Positions 8,065-17,436 are shown, counted from the stretch's first letter. The stretch: 64,000 nt of DNA from Tolypothrix sp. FACHB-123 (GCF_014697075.1 NZ_JACJRE010000025.1:48518-112517); one strand, 5' to 3'. Notes: generated by a model from the sequence alone, not told the origin. Numbers and translations are program-made.

Positions 8065-9333
8065 TTAATTGGTGGGAGGTTTGACTGGTTCTTGTAAGGG
8101 AATGAAAAAGATAGTAATCATTCCGGGAATCGTCAGCAAACAGACCAAAATAAAAAATAATGGATATCCCACTGCTTGTTGAATTGTACCGCTAATTGCC
8201 CCTGGTAACATCAAACCTAAAGCCATCAGTCCCGTAGATATGGCGTAGTGAGAGGTTTTATATTCTCCTTGGCAGATATACATTAAATATACGCTAAAGG
8301 CTGTAAAACCTAGTCCATAACCAAATTGTTCTAAGGAAACTAGGGGATAAACTAATGTGAGTGATGGTTTGGCATAGGCGAGATATACATAAAATATGTT
8401 CGGTAAATTCAACGCTAACGCCATTGGAAACAGACATTTTTTTAAGCCATAGCGGGAAATTAACATTCCGCCTAAAATGCCACCAATAATTAAAGAAAGT
8501 ACGCCAAATGTTCCGTAAATTAGTCCAACTTGTTCTGTAGAAATAGACAAACCGCCTTTTTCTAATTTGTCTAAGAGAAATAACGAGGCTATTTTGACAA
8601 GCATGGCTTCACCGAATCGGTAAAGTAAAATAAATGCTAAAATCGCAATTATTTTCTCTTGTCGAAAATAGGTTTGGATAATATCTAAAAAAGGGATTTT
8701 TTCAGTTTGGGCTTGTGATTGCCTGGGAATATCTGAGGCTGGTAAAGGTAAAACGAAGCGGTGAAAAATAAACAGAATGGCAAAAATAAAGGCGGAAAAA
8801 CCGATCGCGATCGCCCAACTTAAAGGAATATTATTGAGTGTGGTTTCTAAGCGTCCAGCTAAAACGACTAACAAGCCGCTACCAAATAATACAGCGATGC
8901 GATAAAAGAGCGAGCGAATACCTACAAAAAAAGCTTGTTGTTCGGGACTTAATGCCAACATATAATAGCCATCTGTAGCTATATCATAGGTGGCAGAAAT
9001 AAAGGCTCCGACTGTTAAGGCTGCTAAGGAGATGAAAAAGAAATTTGGCAGTTGTAAGGATAAGGCGACTAAAGTTAAGCAGCAAAACATGGCAAATTGG
9101 GTGACAAGTATCCATGTTCTTTTGGTGGCGTAAATATCGACAATTGGCCCCCAAAACATTTTTAGTACCCAAGGGAGGTAGAGAAAGCTTGTCCAAGCGG
9201 TGATTTGGTCGTTGTCGATGCCGAGTTTTTTGTAGAAGATGACGGAAACGCTGCTGATGAGAACGTTGGGGACACCTTCAGCGAAGTAGAGGGTGGGAAT
9301 GTATGTCCACGGGGAGGGGGTTTGAGGTTTCAT
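8065..9333 (-). CDS. AmpG-like major facilitator transporter
   Basis: A 422-residue protein with about 12 hydrophobic helices. It resembles the AmpG/PAT branch of the major facilitator superfamily. The first helix region contains YFAEGVPN, followed by the loop KMFWGPIVDIYATKRTW, which matches the branch's conserved K-x-x-W-x-P-x-x-D motif. AmpG proteins import peptidoglycan fragments (anhydromuropeptides) across the inner membrane, but family members also carry other solutes. The next gene downstream on the same strand is a BadF-type kinase, so the two probably form a transport-plus-phosphorylation operon for recovered amino sugars. The substrate is inferred, not shown. It starts at the ATG at 9333. 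Confidence 0.75.
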   Translation of the reverse strand: MKPQTPSPWTYIPTLYFAEGVPNVLISSVSVIFYKKLGIDNDQITAWTSFLYLPWVLKMFWGPIVDIYATKRTWILVTQFAMFCCLTLVALSLQLPNFFFISLAALTVGAFISATYDIATDGYYMLALSPEQQAFFVGIRSLFYRIAVLFGSGLLVVLAGRLETTLNNIPLSWAIAIGFSAFIFAILFIFHRFVLPLPASDIPRQSQAQTEKIPFLDIIQTYFRQEKIIAILAFILLYRFGEAMLVKIASLFLLDKLEKGGLSISTEQVGLIYGTFGVLSLIIGGILGGMLISRYGLKKCLFPMALALNLPNIFYVYLAYAKPSLTLVYPLVSLEQFGYGLGFTAFSVYLMYICQGEYKTSHYAISTGLMALGLMLPGAISGTIQQAVGYPLFFILVCLLTIPGMITIFFIPLQEPVKPPTN

Positions 9334-9340
9334 AGTATTT

Positions 9341-9376
9341 AATGAACCGCCAAGACGCCAAGAGCGCCAAGAGAAG
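9341..9376 (+). repeat. 36-bp inverted repeat, left copy
   Basis: Reads AATGAACCGCCAAGACGCCA and continues with further GCCAAGA units to 9376. It matches the minus-strand copy at 9763-9798 at 34 of 36 positions. The stop codon of the enclosed gene begins two bases to the right, at 9378. Confidence 0.9.
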
Positions 9377-9377
9377 A

Positions 9378-9803
9378 TTAAGAAGATAGGATAATACGTT
9401 TGATGCCGTCTTTGAGGAGATGGACGTTAAAGTTTATGAGGAGGGCGAGGGGAGAGTTAGTAATTTTTAGGTATGAGATTACTTGTGCTTCATGGATTGG
9501 GGCTAAATTCTGGACAGATTTCAATTCCACAATTAGGCAATTAGCAACAAAAAAATCTAATCTACTTGTACCTACTTCCTGTCCTTTGTAAGTAACTGTT
9601 ACCGACTTCTCGCATTCATAAGGTATTCCACGGGCTAAAAATTCTATAATCAACGCTTGCTTATATACCTCCTCCAAAAACCCTGGCCCTAATACCCGAT
9701 GTACCTCAATCGCCGCCCCAATCACAGCATAAACTAGCCTGTCCAATTCTTGACTTGGCTCTCTTCTCTTGGCGTCCTTGGCGTCTTGGCGGTTCATTTC
9801 CAT
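9378..9803 (-). CDS. GxxExxY-family protein (PD-(D/E)XK nuclease-like)
   Basis: About 141 residues. It carries the naming motif G-F-L-E-E-V-Y preceded by AAIEVHRVLGPG, then a nuclease-like core with RLDFF and IVELK that fits the D-x(n)-E-x-K pattern of PD-(D/E)XK folds. No activity is established that I know of. The start at 9803 has GAGAGG nearby. Residues 3-12 (MNRQDAKDAKR region) are encoded by the inverted repeat at 9763-9798, so the repeat supplies the protein's N-terminus, and the gene ends 2 bp from the other copy. The gene is therefore almost exactly bounded by the repeats, like cargo in a small mobile unit. A longer reading from 9875 would overlap valS and is unlikely. Confidence 0.8.
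   Translation of the reverse strand: MEMNRQDAKDAKRREPSQELDRLVYAVIGAAIEVHRVLGPGFLEEVYKQALIIEFLARGIPYECEKSVTVTYKGQEVGTSRLDFFVANCLIVELKSVQNLAPIHEAQVISYLKITNSPLALLINFNVHLLKDGIKRIILSS
9763..9798 (-). repeat. 36-bp inverted repeat, right copy
   Basis: The reverse complement of 9341-9376 with two mismatches. It lies inside the 5' end of the GxxExxY gene and is translated as the NRQDAKDAKR-type N-terminus. A more distant relative lies at 3731-3761. Confidence 0.9.
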
Positions 9804-9865
9804 AAATCCCTCTCCAACCCTGTGGCAAAATTTATTAGAGTCCTTCCAAACGTAGTTTTCCCCGC

Positions 9866-12800
9866 ATGACCGCAACTATACCTAATCTCCCAAGTCTCTA
9901 CGAACCCTTCTCCACAGAAGCCAAATGGCAAAAATTCTGGGAAGAAAACCAAATTTACAAAGCCGACCCCAATCACAGCGGCGAACCTTACTGTGTTGTC
10001 ATCCCCCCACCAAACGTCACCGGTAGTTTACACATGGGACACGCCTTTGAAAGCGCGTTAATTGATGTGCTGGTACGCTATCACCGGATGCAGGGACGCA
10101 ACACTTTATGGCTACCCGGAACTGACCACGCCAGCATCGCTGTACATACCATGCTGGAAAAGCAACTCAAAACTGAGGGTAAAACTCGCTATGAGTTGGG
10201 GCGCGAACAATTCTTAGAACGCGCTAAACAATGGAAGGCGGAATCCGGCGGATTTATTGTCAATCAGCTACGCCGCTTGGGTGTTTCAGTGGACTGGTCG
10301 CGGGAAAGATTTACCCTGGATGAGGGTTTATCGCAAGCTGTGGTGGAAGCGTTTACTCGCCTGTATGCGGAAGGCTTAATTTATCGCGGTGAATATTTAG
10401 TTAACTGGTGTCCTGCTTCCCAGTCGGCGGTATCGGATGTGGAAGTAGAAAACCAGGAGGTAAATGGTAATCTCTGGCACTTCCGCTATCCCCTCAGTGA
10501 TGGGTCTGGTTATGTGGAAGTAGCGACAACTCGACCAGAAACAATGCTGGGCGATACGGGGGTAGCTGTTAACCCCAGTGATGAGAGATACAAGCATTTA
10601 ATTGGCAAGACGGTAACTCTGCCAATTACACAACGGGAAATCCCGATTATTGGCGATGAATTTGTCGATCCCACTTTCGGTACTGGTTGCGTCAAGGTGA
10701 CTCCCGCCCATGACCCCAATGATTTTGAAATGGGTAAGCGTCACAATTTGCCGTTTATTAATATCCTGAATAAAGATGGGACACTGAACGCAAATGCGGG
10801 TGAGTTTCAAGGCCAAGACCGCTTTGTAGCGCGAAAAAATGTGATTGCCCGCCTAGAGGCAGATGGCTTTTTAGTCAAAGTAGAAGCTTATAAGCATACT
10901 GTTCCTTATAGCGATCGCGGTAAAGTCCCCATCGAACCTTTACTATCTACTCAGTGGTTTGTGAAAATTCGCCCCTTAGCTGACCGGGCGCTGGAATTCC
11001 TCGACCAGAAAAATTCTCCCGATTTTGTCCCCCAACGCTGGACTAAGGTTTATCGCGATTGGTTAGTCAAGCTCAAAGATTGGTGTATTTCTCGTCAATT
11101 ATGGTGGGGTCATCAAATCCCTGCTTGGTACGCAGTTAGTGAAACAAACGGACAAATTGCTGATAATACTCCCTTTGTCGTCGCCAAAAATGCTGATGAA
11201 GCATGGGAAAAAGCCAAATCACAATTTGGTGAAAATGTCCAGCTTGAGCAAGACCCAGATGTATTAGATACTTGGTTTTCTTCCGGACTGTGGCCGTTTT
11301 CCACATTAGGCTGGCCGCAACAAACCCAGGATTTAGCAACTTACTACCCCACGACTACCTTAGTTACAGGCTTTGACATTATCTTTTTCTGGGTAGCCAG
11401 AATGACGATGATGGCGGGTCATTTTACCGGACAAATGCCATTTAAAGACGTTTACATCCACGGGTTAGTTTTGGATGAAAAAGGTCAAAAAATGTCGAAG
11501 ACTAAAGGTAATGGCATTGACCCCCTATTATTAATAGATAAATATGGCACTGATGCCCTACGTTATACCTTAGTTAAGGAAGTCGTCGGTGCAGGTCAAG
11601 ATATCCGCTTGGAATATGACCGGAAAAAAGATGAATCGCCATCGGTGGAAGCTTCCCGTAACTTTGCCAATAAGTTGTGGAATGCGGCGCGGTTTGTGAT
11701 GATGAATTTGGACGGACAAACACCGCAACAATTAGGTGAACCCATAGCCACCGAATTATGCGATCGCTGGATTCTTTCGCGCTACCATCAAGTAATTAAA
11801 CAAACCAGTAATTACATCGATAATTATGGTTTAGGTGAAGCAGCAAAAGGATTGTATGAATTTATTTGGGGTGACTTTTGCGACTGGTATATTGAACTAG
11901 TGAAATCTCGCCTGCAAAAAGATGCAGATCCCGCATCACGACGAGTAGCACAACAAATCCTCGCTCATGTTTTAGAAGGAATTTTAAAACTGCTTCATCC
12001 TTTTATGCCTCATATTACCGAGGAAATTTGGCAAACTCTCACCCAACAACCAGCAGATTCCCCCCAAACTATATCCTTACAAACCTATCCCCAACTGAAT
12101 ACGCAGCAGATAGCGCCAGAAATTGAGACTCAGTTTGAGCTTTTGATTGATACCATCCGCACTATTCGCAATTTACGCGCCGAAGCCGAAATTAAGCCAG
12201 GGGCGAAAGTCACGGTAAACTTCCAAAGTGAAAACCCAACAGAACGCCAAATTCTGACTTTGGGACAAGCCTATATTAAAGATTTGGCTAAGGTGGAGAC
12301 TTTAACCATTGCGGATAAGTCTAATCAAGCTACAGTTACTCCTAAAGAATCTGTTAGGGGTTTAAAAACCATAGGCTTAATTATTGTGGCGATTGTGTTT
12401 ACTCGGTTGGCTTACACTGTTGGTTATGCAATTGATGAAGTTCCGCTATTTGGAACCTTCTTTGAAATTGTCGGTTTAGGTTACACAGCTTGGTTTGCTA
12501 GTCGCTATTTACTCTCAGCGTCAGCGAGAAAACAGTTGTGGACAAAGTTATTCCCACCCACAACAGAACAAGCGCCACAAGCAACACCGCAACCTGAATC
12601 AGCAGAAAATTCTATTGCTGGTGTTGTGGGTACAATCCAAGTTGTCATTCCCCTCAAGGGTGTAGTGGATATTGAAGCAGTGCGCGCCAAGCTAGAAAAA
12701 AGCCTCAGCAAAGCTGAAGCAGAAGCGCAATCTCTCACTAGCAGATTAAGCAACCCTAACTTTGTTGATAAAGCACCAAAAGATGTAGTCCAAACTGCGC

Positions 12801-12868
12801 GAGATGCTTTAGCAGAGGCGCAAAAACAAGCGGAAATTTTACGCGTACGTCTTCAGACGTTGCCGTAG
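9866..12868 (+). CDS. valS: Valyl-tRNA synthetase with a membrane-anchoring CAAD domain
   Basis: A 1000-residue class I synthetase that charges tRNA-Val. The HIGH-type motif is HMGH in [11 protein letters not shown] (about residue 53) and the KMSKS loop is KMSKTKGN (about 541). An anticodon-binding domain follows, and a coiled coil at the end (about 925-1000) clamps tRNA. Between these, residues about 825-895 hold two hydrophobic helices in a CAAD domain, the cyanobacterial insertion reported to tether some synthetases to thylakoid membranes. This makes the protein longer than bacterial ValRS without the insert. The start is the ATG at 9866. The stop and next 20 bases fall in a palindromic Nostoc-type repeat (TAGGCATCGCCTA), so the extreme C-terminus may have been rewritten by repeat insertion. 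Confidence 0.97.
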   Translation: MTATIPNLPSLYEPFSTEAKWQKFWEENQIYKADPNHSGEPYCVVIPPPNVTGSLHMGHAFESALIDVLVRYHRMQGRNTLWLPGTDHASIAVHTMLEKQLKTEGKTRYELGREQFLERAKQWKAESGGFIVNQLRRLGVSVDWSRERFTLDEGLSQAVVEAFTRLYAEGLIYRGEYLVNWCPASQSAVSDVEVENQEVNGNLWHFRYPLSDGSGYVEVATTRPETMLGDTGVAVNPSDERYKHLIGKTVTLPITQREIPIIGDEFVDPTFGTGCVKVTPAHDPNDFEMGKRHNLPFINILNKDGTLNANAGEFQGQDRFVARKNVIARLEADGFLVKVEAYKHTVPYSDRGKVPIEPLLSTQWFVKIRPLADRALEFLDQKNSPDFVPQRWTKVYRDWLVKLKDWCISRQLWWGHQIPAWYAVSETNGQIADNTPFVVAKNADEAWEKAKSQFGENVQLEQDPDVLDTWFSSGLWPFSTLGWPQQTQDLATYYPTTTLVTGFDIIFFWVARMTMMAGHFTGQMPFKDVYIHGLVLDEKGQKMSKTKGNGIDPLLLIDKYGTDALRYTLVKEVVGAGQDIRLEYDRKKDESPSVEASRNFANKLWNAARFVMMNLDGQTPQQLGEPIATELCDRWILSRYHQVIKQTSNYIDNYGLGEAAKGLYEFIWGDFCDWYIELVKSRLQKDADPASRRVAQQILAHVLEGILKLLHPFMPHITEEIWQTLTQQPADSPQTISLQTYPQLNTQQIAPEIETQFELLIDTIRTIRNLRAEAEIKPGAKVTVNFQSENPTERQILTLGQAYIKDLAKVETLTIADKSNQATVTPKESVRGLKTIGLIIVAIVFTRLAYTVGYAIDEVPLFGTFFEIVGLGYTAWFASRYLLSASARKQLWTKLFPPTTEQAPQATPQPESAENSIAGVVGTIQVVIPLKGVVDIEAVRAKLEKSLSKAEAEAQSLTSRLSNPNFVDKAPKDVVQTARDALAEAQKQAEILRVRLQTLP

Positions 12869-12882
12869 GCATCGCCTACGTG
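12841..12882. repeat. Palindromic interspersed repeat at the valS stop
   Basis: Contains CGTCTTCAGACG, a perfect 12-bp palindrome at 12849-12860, and GTAGGC-ATC-GCCTAC, a 6-bp stem with a 3-base loop. Such elements are scattered through Nostoc-type genomes. It provides the TAG stop of valS and could act as a 3' stem-loop. Confidence 0.6.
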
Positions 12883-13012
12883 GTTTAGTATAAATGCAAG
12901 CAGTAATGGGTAAATTAATCTATAGTTACCCATTACTCCTTTAAAAGCTCCAAATTTTTGAATTTTGCATTGAAGCTTTCTGCAAAGCAGTTAAACAAAA
13001 GTAGCGACAGCC

Positions 13013-13231
13013 ATGCGATATTTAGCCCAAGTTCACAAAAACGAATTTTTAGAAAAGTACCAATTGCGCTTATTAGCACGCCAGGAAGCCGACAATCTTT
13101 GGGAAATTATCCCAGAAGAGGCGGTAATTCTCCTCGGAGAAGAAAACACCATGAGCGAAAAATTACTGGTGTTCGTGGAACTTTCCGCAACAGGGGAAAT
13201 AGAAAGATTAAAAGAAGCCACCAATTGGTAA
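13013..13231 (+). pseudogene. Truncated copy of the downstream hypothetical gene
   Basis: Encodes 72 residues that match the N-terminus of the gene at 13331 (start MRYLAQVHKNEFL in both), then stops exactly after ATNW, where the full copy continues with VLHLVQAYL. The shared CAGCC leader before each ATG and about 100-bp spacing suggest a local tandem duplication followed by loss of the 3' half. The frame is clean, so a short protein could still be made. Function unknown. Confidence 0.6.
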
Positions 13232-13330
13232 TTACGATCAATTTACCCATTACCAGTTAAACTAACCAAAAAATCGAAAATTAAACATCAAAACTAAATT
13301 TTGAGTTTTGAATGGAGCAAATTTACAGCC

Positions 13331-13801
13331 ATGCGATATTTAGCCCAAGTACACAAAAACGAATTTTTAAAACAGTACGAATTGCGCTTATTAGCGCGAG
13401 AGGAAGCCGAGCATATTTGGTCAATTATCCCAGAAGAGGCGGTCATTCTTTTAGGTAAAGGTAACACCATGAGTGAAAGATTGCTAGGTAACACCATGAG
13501 CGAAGGATTGCTGGTGTTAGTAGAACTTTCCGCTACCGGAGACATCGAAAGATTAGAAGATGCTACCAACTGGGTACTACATTTAGTCCAAGCTTACCTA
13601 TCTACAGGTGTTAGCCCAGATTTTTTACAACAAGAAGCAGAAAGAGCAGAACATTGGCGACAAACCTTGACTTTACAAAATCAAGATTTAGCCCGACGTT
13701 CTTTAGAATTGGAAGCCCGGCGCGAACAAATTCAAGCCTTAGAAGAAAGTATTAAAAAAGAAAAGAATGGCCACCACAAACAAGAGCAAGGTGATTCATA
13801 A
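13331..13801 (+). CDS. Cyanobacterial hypothetical protein with coiled-coil C-terminus
   Basis: A 156-residue protein I do not recognise by function. The N-terminal domain (about 1-90, from MRYLAQVHKNEFL to LEDATNW) is shared with the truncated copy upstream. The C-terminal third (about 105-156) is charged and heptad-like, with repeated E/R/Q, typical of a coiled coil. The start at 13331 corresponds to the ATG of the duplicate; a TTG at 13301 is less likely. Residues 44-61 are a 9-residue tandem duplication (GNTMSERLL then GNTMSEGLL) from an exact 27-bp unit, absent from the upstream copy, so it arose recently. It may be transcribed together with the truncated copy. Confidence 0.65.
   Translation: MRYLAQVHKNEFLKQYELRLLAREEAEHIWSIIPEEAVILLGKGNTMSERLLGNTMSEGLLVLVELSATGDIERLEDATNWVLHLVQAYLSTGVSPDFLQQEAERAEHWRQTLTLQNQDLARRSLELEARREQIQALEESIKKEKNGHHKQEQGDS
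13460..13513 (+). repeat. 27-bp tandem duplication inside a gene
   Basis: Two adjacent 27-bp units (13460-13486 and 13487-13513), each reading GGTAACACCATGAG and onwards with a few differences. They duplicate nine residues in frame. The paralogous copy at 13013 has only one unit. Confidence 0.9.
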
Positions 13802-14176
13802 TCAATACAGAAATATTTATTAAAGTAGCCAATTTTTTTGTATCAAAAAGAATTACTAATTAATAGTGATTTTCTCACATTAATTCAGAAACTACAACTC
13901 AAACATCCAGATAAAATATTGTATCAATACAAAATCAAAAACCTCATATATAGTAAGGGTTTTGTCATTGACTATGAGTTTAATTAGAATGTTTATAGAT
14001 TAAATATTTGTAGTGCAACCCTCCGGAAAAGCAAGCTAGCAAAAGCATCTCGTAGAGAAGAGAGGATTTTAGTCCTCAGATAGAAATAAATGCCAATATT
14101 TTTACATCAATTAACAAAGTTAGCTTTATTCCCATCAACTTACTGCAATCAGACTTTAGATGGAAAAAATTTCTGA
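13802..14176. other. AT-rich intergenic region
   Basis: No gene seen. Around 14039-14075 lies a small repeat-like segment (CATCTCGTAGAGAAGAG and following), with a TCTC/GAGA dyad of the kind scattered in Nostoc genomes. Nothing else stands out. Confidence 0.4.
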
Positions 14177-14500
14177 TTATTTAGATTTATCTTCAAAGTC
14201 TGTTAAGGCGCAAGCAAACTCTCTAAACGAGGTTTTAATTAATACTTCTTTCATTCCCCTTTCTAAAGCAGAATCGCGAATCATATCTGCTAATTCTACA
14301 AATAATAGAGAAACCATAAAACGGTCTTGACGATCGATTTGTTTCAAACAAGACGAGATAAATTCATACAACTCTGTTTTTCTGGGTTTGGTTTCTTCTT
14401 CCCACAATTGAAAAGCTAACCTAAAAGTTTTCAAGCGGATTTCACTAGTATTATAAGACGTATCTTTGTAGCGAATTGATACGCGCTGGGGCATTTCCAT
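14177..14500 (-). CDS. Hypothetical protein
   Basis: A 107-residue, apparently all-helical soluble protein that I do not recognise. No signal peptide, membrane helix or metal motif. It is charged, with an acidic C-terminus (LTDFEDKSK). The start is taken at the ATG at 14500 (ATGGAAATG); the second ATG two codons on is equally possible. It stands alone, with gene-poor flanks of more than 300 bp on both sides. Confidence 0.5.
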   Translation of the reverse strand: MEMPQRVSIRYKDTSYNTSEIRLKTFRLAFQLWEEETKPRKTELYEFISSCLKQIDRQDRFMVSLLFVELADMIRDSALERGMKEVLIKTSFREFACALTDFEDKSK

Positions 14501-14838
14501 AGATTTTAACAGATAGACTCACTATAAAGTCTTATTCAGTTTTTATCTGGACTCATCCGGAGAAATATTCTTGTTAAGAATGAGGGACTATGAGTTAGGG
14601 ATGAAGAAAATCAGATTTTGTGCTGAATCAGGGAATGAATTCTGATTTATTGAAATTATAAATTCCTGATTCTCTCTGTGTCTTTGCGCTTCTGCGTGAG
14701 ATAAATACTCCCGTAATTTTGCAACGTTGTTTATATTATTGAGTAATAGAAAAATTATACATTTACGGGTAAATTCTCACTAAACTTGATCTCAGAAATC
14801 GCTACAATCAGAATGTTTACTTAGTTGACGCTGAAGTT
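14501..14838. other. Intergenic region
   Basis: No gene seen. Around 14670-14702 is a CTCTGTGTCTTTGCGC-type repeat related to those at 3936-3972, 6968-6996 and 23940-23985. The last 60 bases should hold the promoter of the GTG-start gene at 14839, but I see no clear boxes. Confidence 0.4.
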
Positions 14839-15210
14839 GTGGCTACTGTATCTTGTCCTCGCTGTCATCAACTCGTAGATAATCAGGCGATTACTTGTCC
14901 TTATTGTCGCGTAACTCTCAAAGCTTACGGTCATCCGGGTATTCCCTTGCATCGTGCTGTTGGCGATGAGTATCTTTGTGATAGTTGTACCTATCACGCT
15001 GATGATACTTGCAATTTTCCGCAACGTCCCTACGCTAAAGATTGCACCCTTTACCAAAATATTGCGGAGAGTAAATTACAGTCACAACCGCAACTTACTA
15101 ATCAAAGTTTCGGTGTAACTGTGAAAAGTTGGATTAAACGCAATCAGGCTTTGCTGTTGTTATTAGGTTTAGTATTGATCTGTTTACTAATTGCGCTTTC
15201 AACATCTTAA
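14839..15210 (+). CDS. Zinc-ribbon protein with C-terminal membrane anchor
   Basis: A 123-residue protein starting at GTG. The N-terminal zinc ribbon (residues 5-24) has paired C-P-R-C and C-P-Y-C knuckles. A second cysteine/histidine cluster at about 45-70 (YLCDSCTYHADDTCNFPQRPYAKDC) could bind another metal. Residues 100-120 form a single hydrophobic helix, so the protein is probably tail-anchored with its zinc domains in the cytoplasm. It resembles a conserved cyanobacterial hypothetical family; its role is unknown. It converges with purT, with only 15 bp between stops. Confidence 0.75.
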   Translation: MATVSCPRCHQLVDNQAITCPYCRVTLKAYGHPGIPLHRAVGDEYLCDSCTYHADDTCNFPQRPYAKDCTLYQNIAESKLQSQPQLTNQSFGVTVKSWIKRNQALLLLLGLVLICLLIALSTS

Positions 15211-15225
15211 ATAATTTGTTAGTTG

Positions 15226-16395
15226 TTAAACTAATTTAATTTTACTGGCGGCTCTGGTGGCTTTTTCTCTTGCTTGTTGGATATCTGCACCTTTAGCCAA
15301 GGCTACACCCATACGGCGATAGGGATGGGAAGTCGGTTTACCAAATAAGCGGATATCTACATCTATTTCTGATAAAGCATCTGCAACACCTGTATAGGTG
15401 ATGGAATCTGATTTTTCGGAAGCTAAAATAACCGCACTAGCTGAAGGGCCAAATTGTGCAATGTTGGAAATTGGTAAGCCTAAAACTGCTCTTAAATGTA
15501 ATTCAAATTCATTGAGATTTTGGGAAATTAAGGTGACCATTCCCGTATCATGGGGTCTGGGAGAAAGTTCGGAAAAAATTACTTCATCTTTAGTGATGAA
15601 AAACTCCACGCCAAAAATTCCTGCACCGCCTAAAGCATCGGTAACTTTTTTAGCAATTTCTTGAGCTTTTAATATTTTATCTTCAGATATACCTGCTGGC
15701 TGCCAAGATTCTTGATAATCGCCTCTTTCTTGACGATGACCAATAGGAGCGCAGAAAATTGTCGGTGCATTCCACTGTTTAATTGTCAGTAAGGTAATCT
15801 CAATTTCAAAGTCAATAAATTCTTCGACAATTACCTTTTGAGTATCACCGCGAGAATTTGCGATCGCATAATTCCAAGCCTGTTCAACTTCATCTTTATT
15901 TTGTATTACCGACTGACCTTTTCCAGAAGATGACATCACAGGTTTTAACACATTAGGAAAGCCAATTAAATCAGCAGCAATGCTCAATTCTTCTAGGGAG
16001 TTAGCATAACCATATCTAGCTGTTCTAATGGCTAATTGTTGATTGGCTAAATCGCGTATTCTATCCCGATTCATGGTGTAATTTGTAGCCGCAGCCGTGG
16101 GAATAACTGTAATTCCCCTCTGCTCAAATTCCAAAAGTTTTTCGGTTCTAATCGCTTCAATTTCCGGTATAATTAAATCAGGTTCATGCTTAGTGACTAT
16201 CGCTTCTAAATCATCAGCGCTGAGCATGGAAATCACTTCTGAGCAGTCAGCAACTTGCATTGCTGGTGCATTGGGATAACGGTCAACAGCAATTACATAA
16301 TTACCCAGGCGTTGAGCAGCAATGACAAACTCTTTACCCAATTCTCCCGCACCCAATAGCATTAATTTTTTAGGTAATTTAATCGAATTATTCAT
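15226..16395 (-). CDS. purT: Formate-dependent GAR formyltransferase (PurT)
   Basis: A 389-residue ATP-grasp enzyme, nearly the size of E. coli PurT (392). It converts glycinamide ribonucleotide, formate and ATP to formyl-GAR in purine synthesis. The N-terminal Rossmann-like domain starts with MLLGAGELGKEFVIAAQRLG; the ATP-grasp domain shows the phosphate loop KPVMSSSGKGQS and the metal-binding segment FGVEFFITKDEVIFSELSPRPHDTGMVT; and SHPYRRMGVALA completes the typical C-terminus. The start is the ATG at 16395. It lies 24 bp downstream of the pentapeptide gene on the same strand, so the two are probably cotranscribed. Its function is independent of folate, unlike PurN. Confidence 0.95.
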   Translation of the reverse strand: MNNSIKLPKKLMLLGAGELGKEFVIAAQRLGNYVIAVDRYPNAPAMQVADCSEVISMLSADDLEAIVTKHEPDLIIPEIEAIRTEKLLEFEQRGITVIPTAAATNYTMNRDRIRDLANQQLAIRTARYGYANSLEELSIAADLIGFPNVLKPVMSSSGKGQSVIQNKDEVEQAWNYAIANSRGDTQKVIVEEFIDFEIEITLLTIKQWNAPTIFCAPIGHRQERGDYQESWQPAGISEDKILKAQEIAKKVTDALGGAGIFGVEFFITKDEVIFSELSPRPHDTGMVTLISQNLNEFELHLRAVLGLPISNIAQFGPSASAVILASEKSDSITYTGVADALSEIDVDIRLFGKPTSHPYRRMGVALAKGADIQQAREKATRAASKIKLV

Positions 16396-16419
16396 TAATC
16401 TGATTTTCTGATTTTACGT

Positions 16420-16935
16420 TTAATTATCATCGGTCGAAGTTCTAAACCTAGCACCACGTATTTGTAAATCTTTACGTTGCTGAGGGGTTAAACCCGTACC
16501 ATTACTAAACTGACATTCATCTACAAGCGCACTCAACCAAATCGTCTCATTTAAGGTTGCGCCGCTTAAATCTGCATTACGTAAATCAGCGTTGGTAAAA
16601 TTTGCAAATAACAGGTCTGCATTGACTAAACTGCAACCTTGGAGATTTGCTCCTGATAAATTACCACGAATAAAATTAACTGATTCTAAGTTTAACCCAG
16701 ATAAATCTGCGCCGCTCAAATTAGGAAATTTCAGATTGCTGGGATTATTTAAAAAACGGCTAATACAGGTGATATTCGCTGTATTTAGCTTTATTTGTGT
16801 TAAAAACATATACCGAGATATACCTAATTTTTGGAGTATTTTTAACCGTTGTTGTGGAGTTTGTTCTAAGAAATAAATAGCGCGATCGCGTAACTCTTGA
16901 GTTGGGATATTGAGCATTATTCCATTGTTGAGCAT
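16420..16935 (-). CDS. Pentapeptide-repeat protein
   Basis: 171 residues. The N-terminal 60 residues are helical; residues about 67-125 carry pentapeptide repeats of A(D/N)LXX type ([15 protein letters not shown], then [19 protein letters not shown] and [14 protein letters not shown]), which fold into a right-handed quadrilateral beta helix. The molecular role of such proteins in cyanobacteria is mostly unknown. The start is uncertain: ATG at 16935 or ATG at 16917, seven codons in, which has GGA five bases before it. It precedes purT by 24 bp, with no obvious functional link. Confidence 0.8.
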   Translation of the reverse strand: MLNNGIMLNIPTQELRDRAIYFLEQTPQQRLKILQKLGISRYMFLTQIKLNTANITCISRFLNNPSNLKFPNLSGADLSGLNLESVNFIRGNLSGANLQGCSLVNADLLFANFTNADLRNADLSGATLNETIWLSALVDECQFSNGTGLTPQQRKDLQIRGARFRTSTDDN

Positions 16936-17117
16936 TATGATCTAATGTTTATACGTTGAGTATACTGCCGATTGTTTGTGCTGGGATTCTCACCTCGTGA
17001 AATAGAAAACAAAAGAGCGATCGCAGAATTCGCCAACAAAGAAAGTAGTTTTTAAATTTCTCTATCTGCTGGATAATCGATATCTCTGTAAACATGCCGA
17101 TCTATCTAAAATTAAAA

Positions 17118-17432
17118 CTATCCTACCTGTGCAATAACTTTGCCAATTTCTTGAGGGGTTGCACCTGTCGCTAACATTGCGCGAATCAAAAGTTCAATGG
17201 AAACAGAAGAGTCACAATTTTCAGCTTTAGCAATACGAGGCTGGCTTGAGTGCAATTTCTCTGCTAATTCTGTTTGAGTCATTAATTTTTGTCGTCGCTC
17301 TTTCAAATTACGACTAAGTGCAAGTTTAATCTCAATAAGTGCAGCTTCTTCTTGTGTTAGTTCCAAAAATTCGGAAACATTTCCAACTTTCCAGCCTTTT
17401 TCTTCTAAACGTTTTCTTTTAGCTTCATCCAT
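17118..17432 (-). CDS. HigA-like antitoxin, XRE-family
   Basis: 104 residues with a Cro/C1-type helix-turn-helix at about 50-80 (MTQTELAEKLHSSQPRIAKAE, then SIELLIRAMLATG). The N-terminal 45 residues are charged and helical and probably wrap the toxin. The antitoxin should neutralise the upstream RelE/HigB-like partner and bind DNA at the palindrome 17784-17807. It begins 4 bp after the toxin stop, in the toxin-first order typical of HigBA and RelE/ParE-type systems with an XRE partner. Confidence 0.85.
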   Translation of the reverse strand: MDEAKRKRLEEKGWKVGNVSEFLELTQEEAALIEIKLALSRNLKERRQKLMTQTELAEKLHSSQPRIAKAENCDSSVSIELLIRAMLATGATPQEIGKVIAQVG

Positions 17433-17436
17433 AATA

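Noticed and set aside
12958-13260. 100-codon plus-strand frame across the truncated gene copy
   Set aside because: It overlaps the frame that matches the conserved paralogue, and its product is a basic low-complexity shadow.
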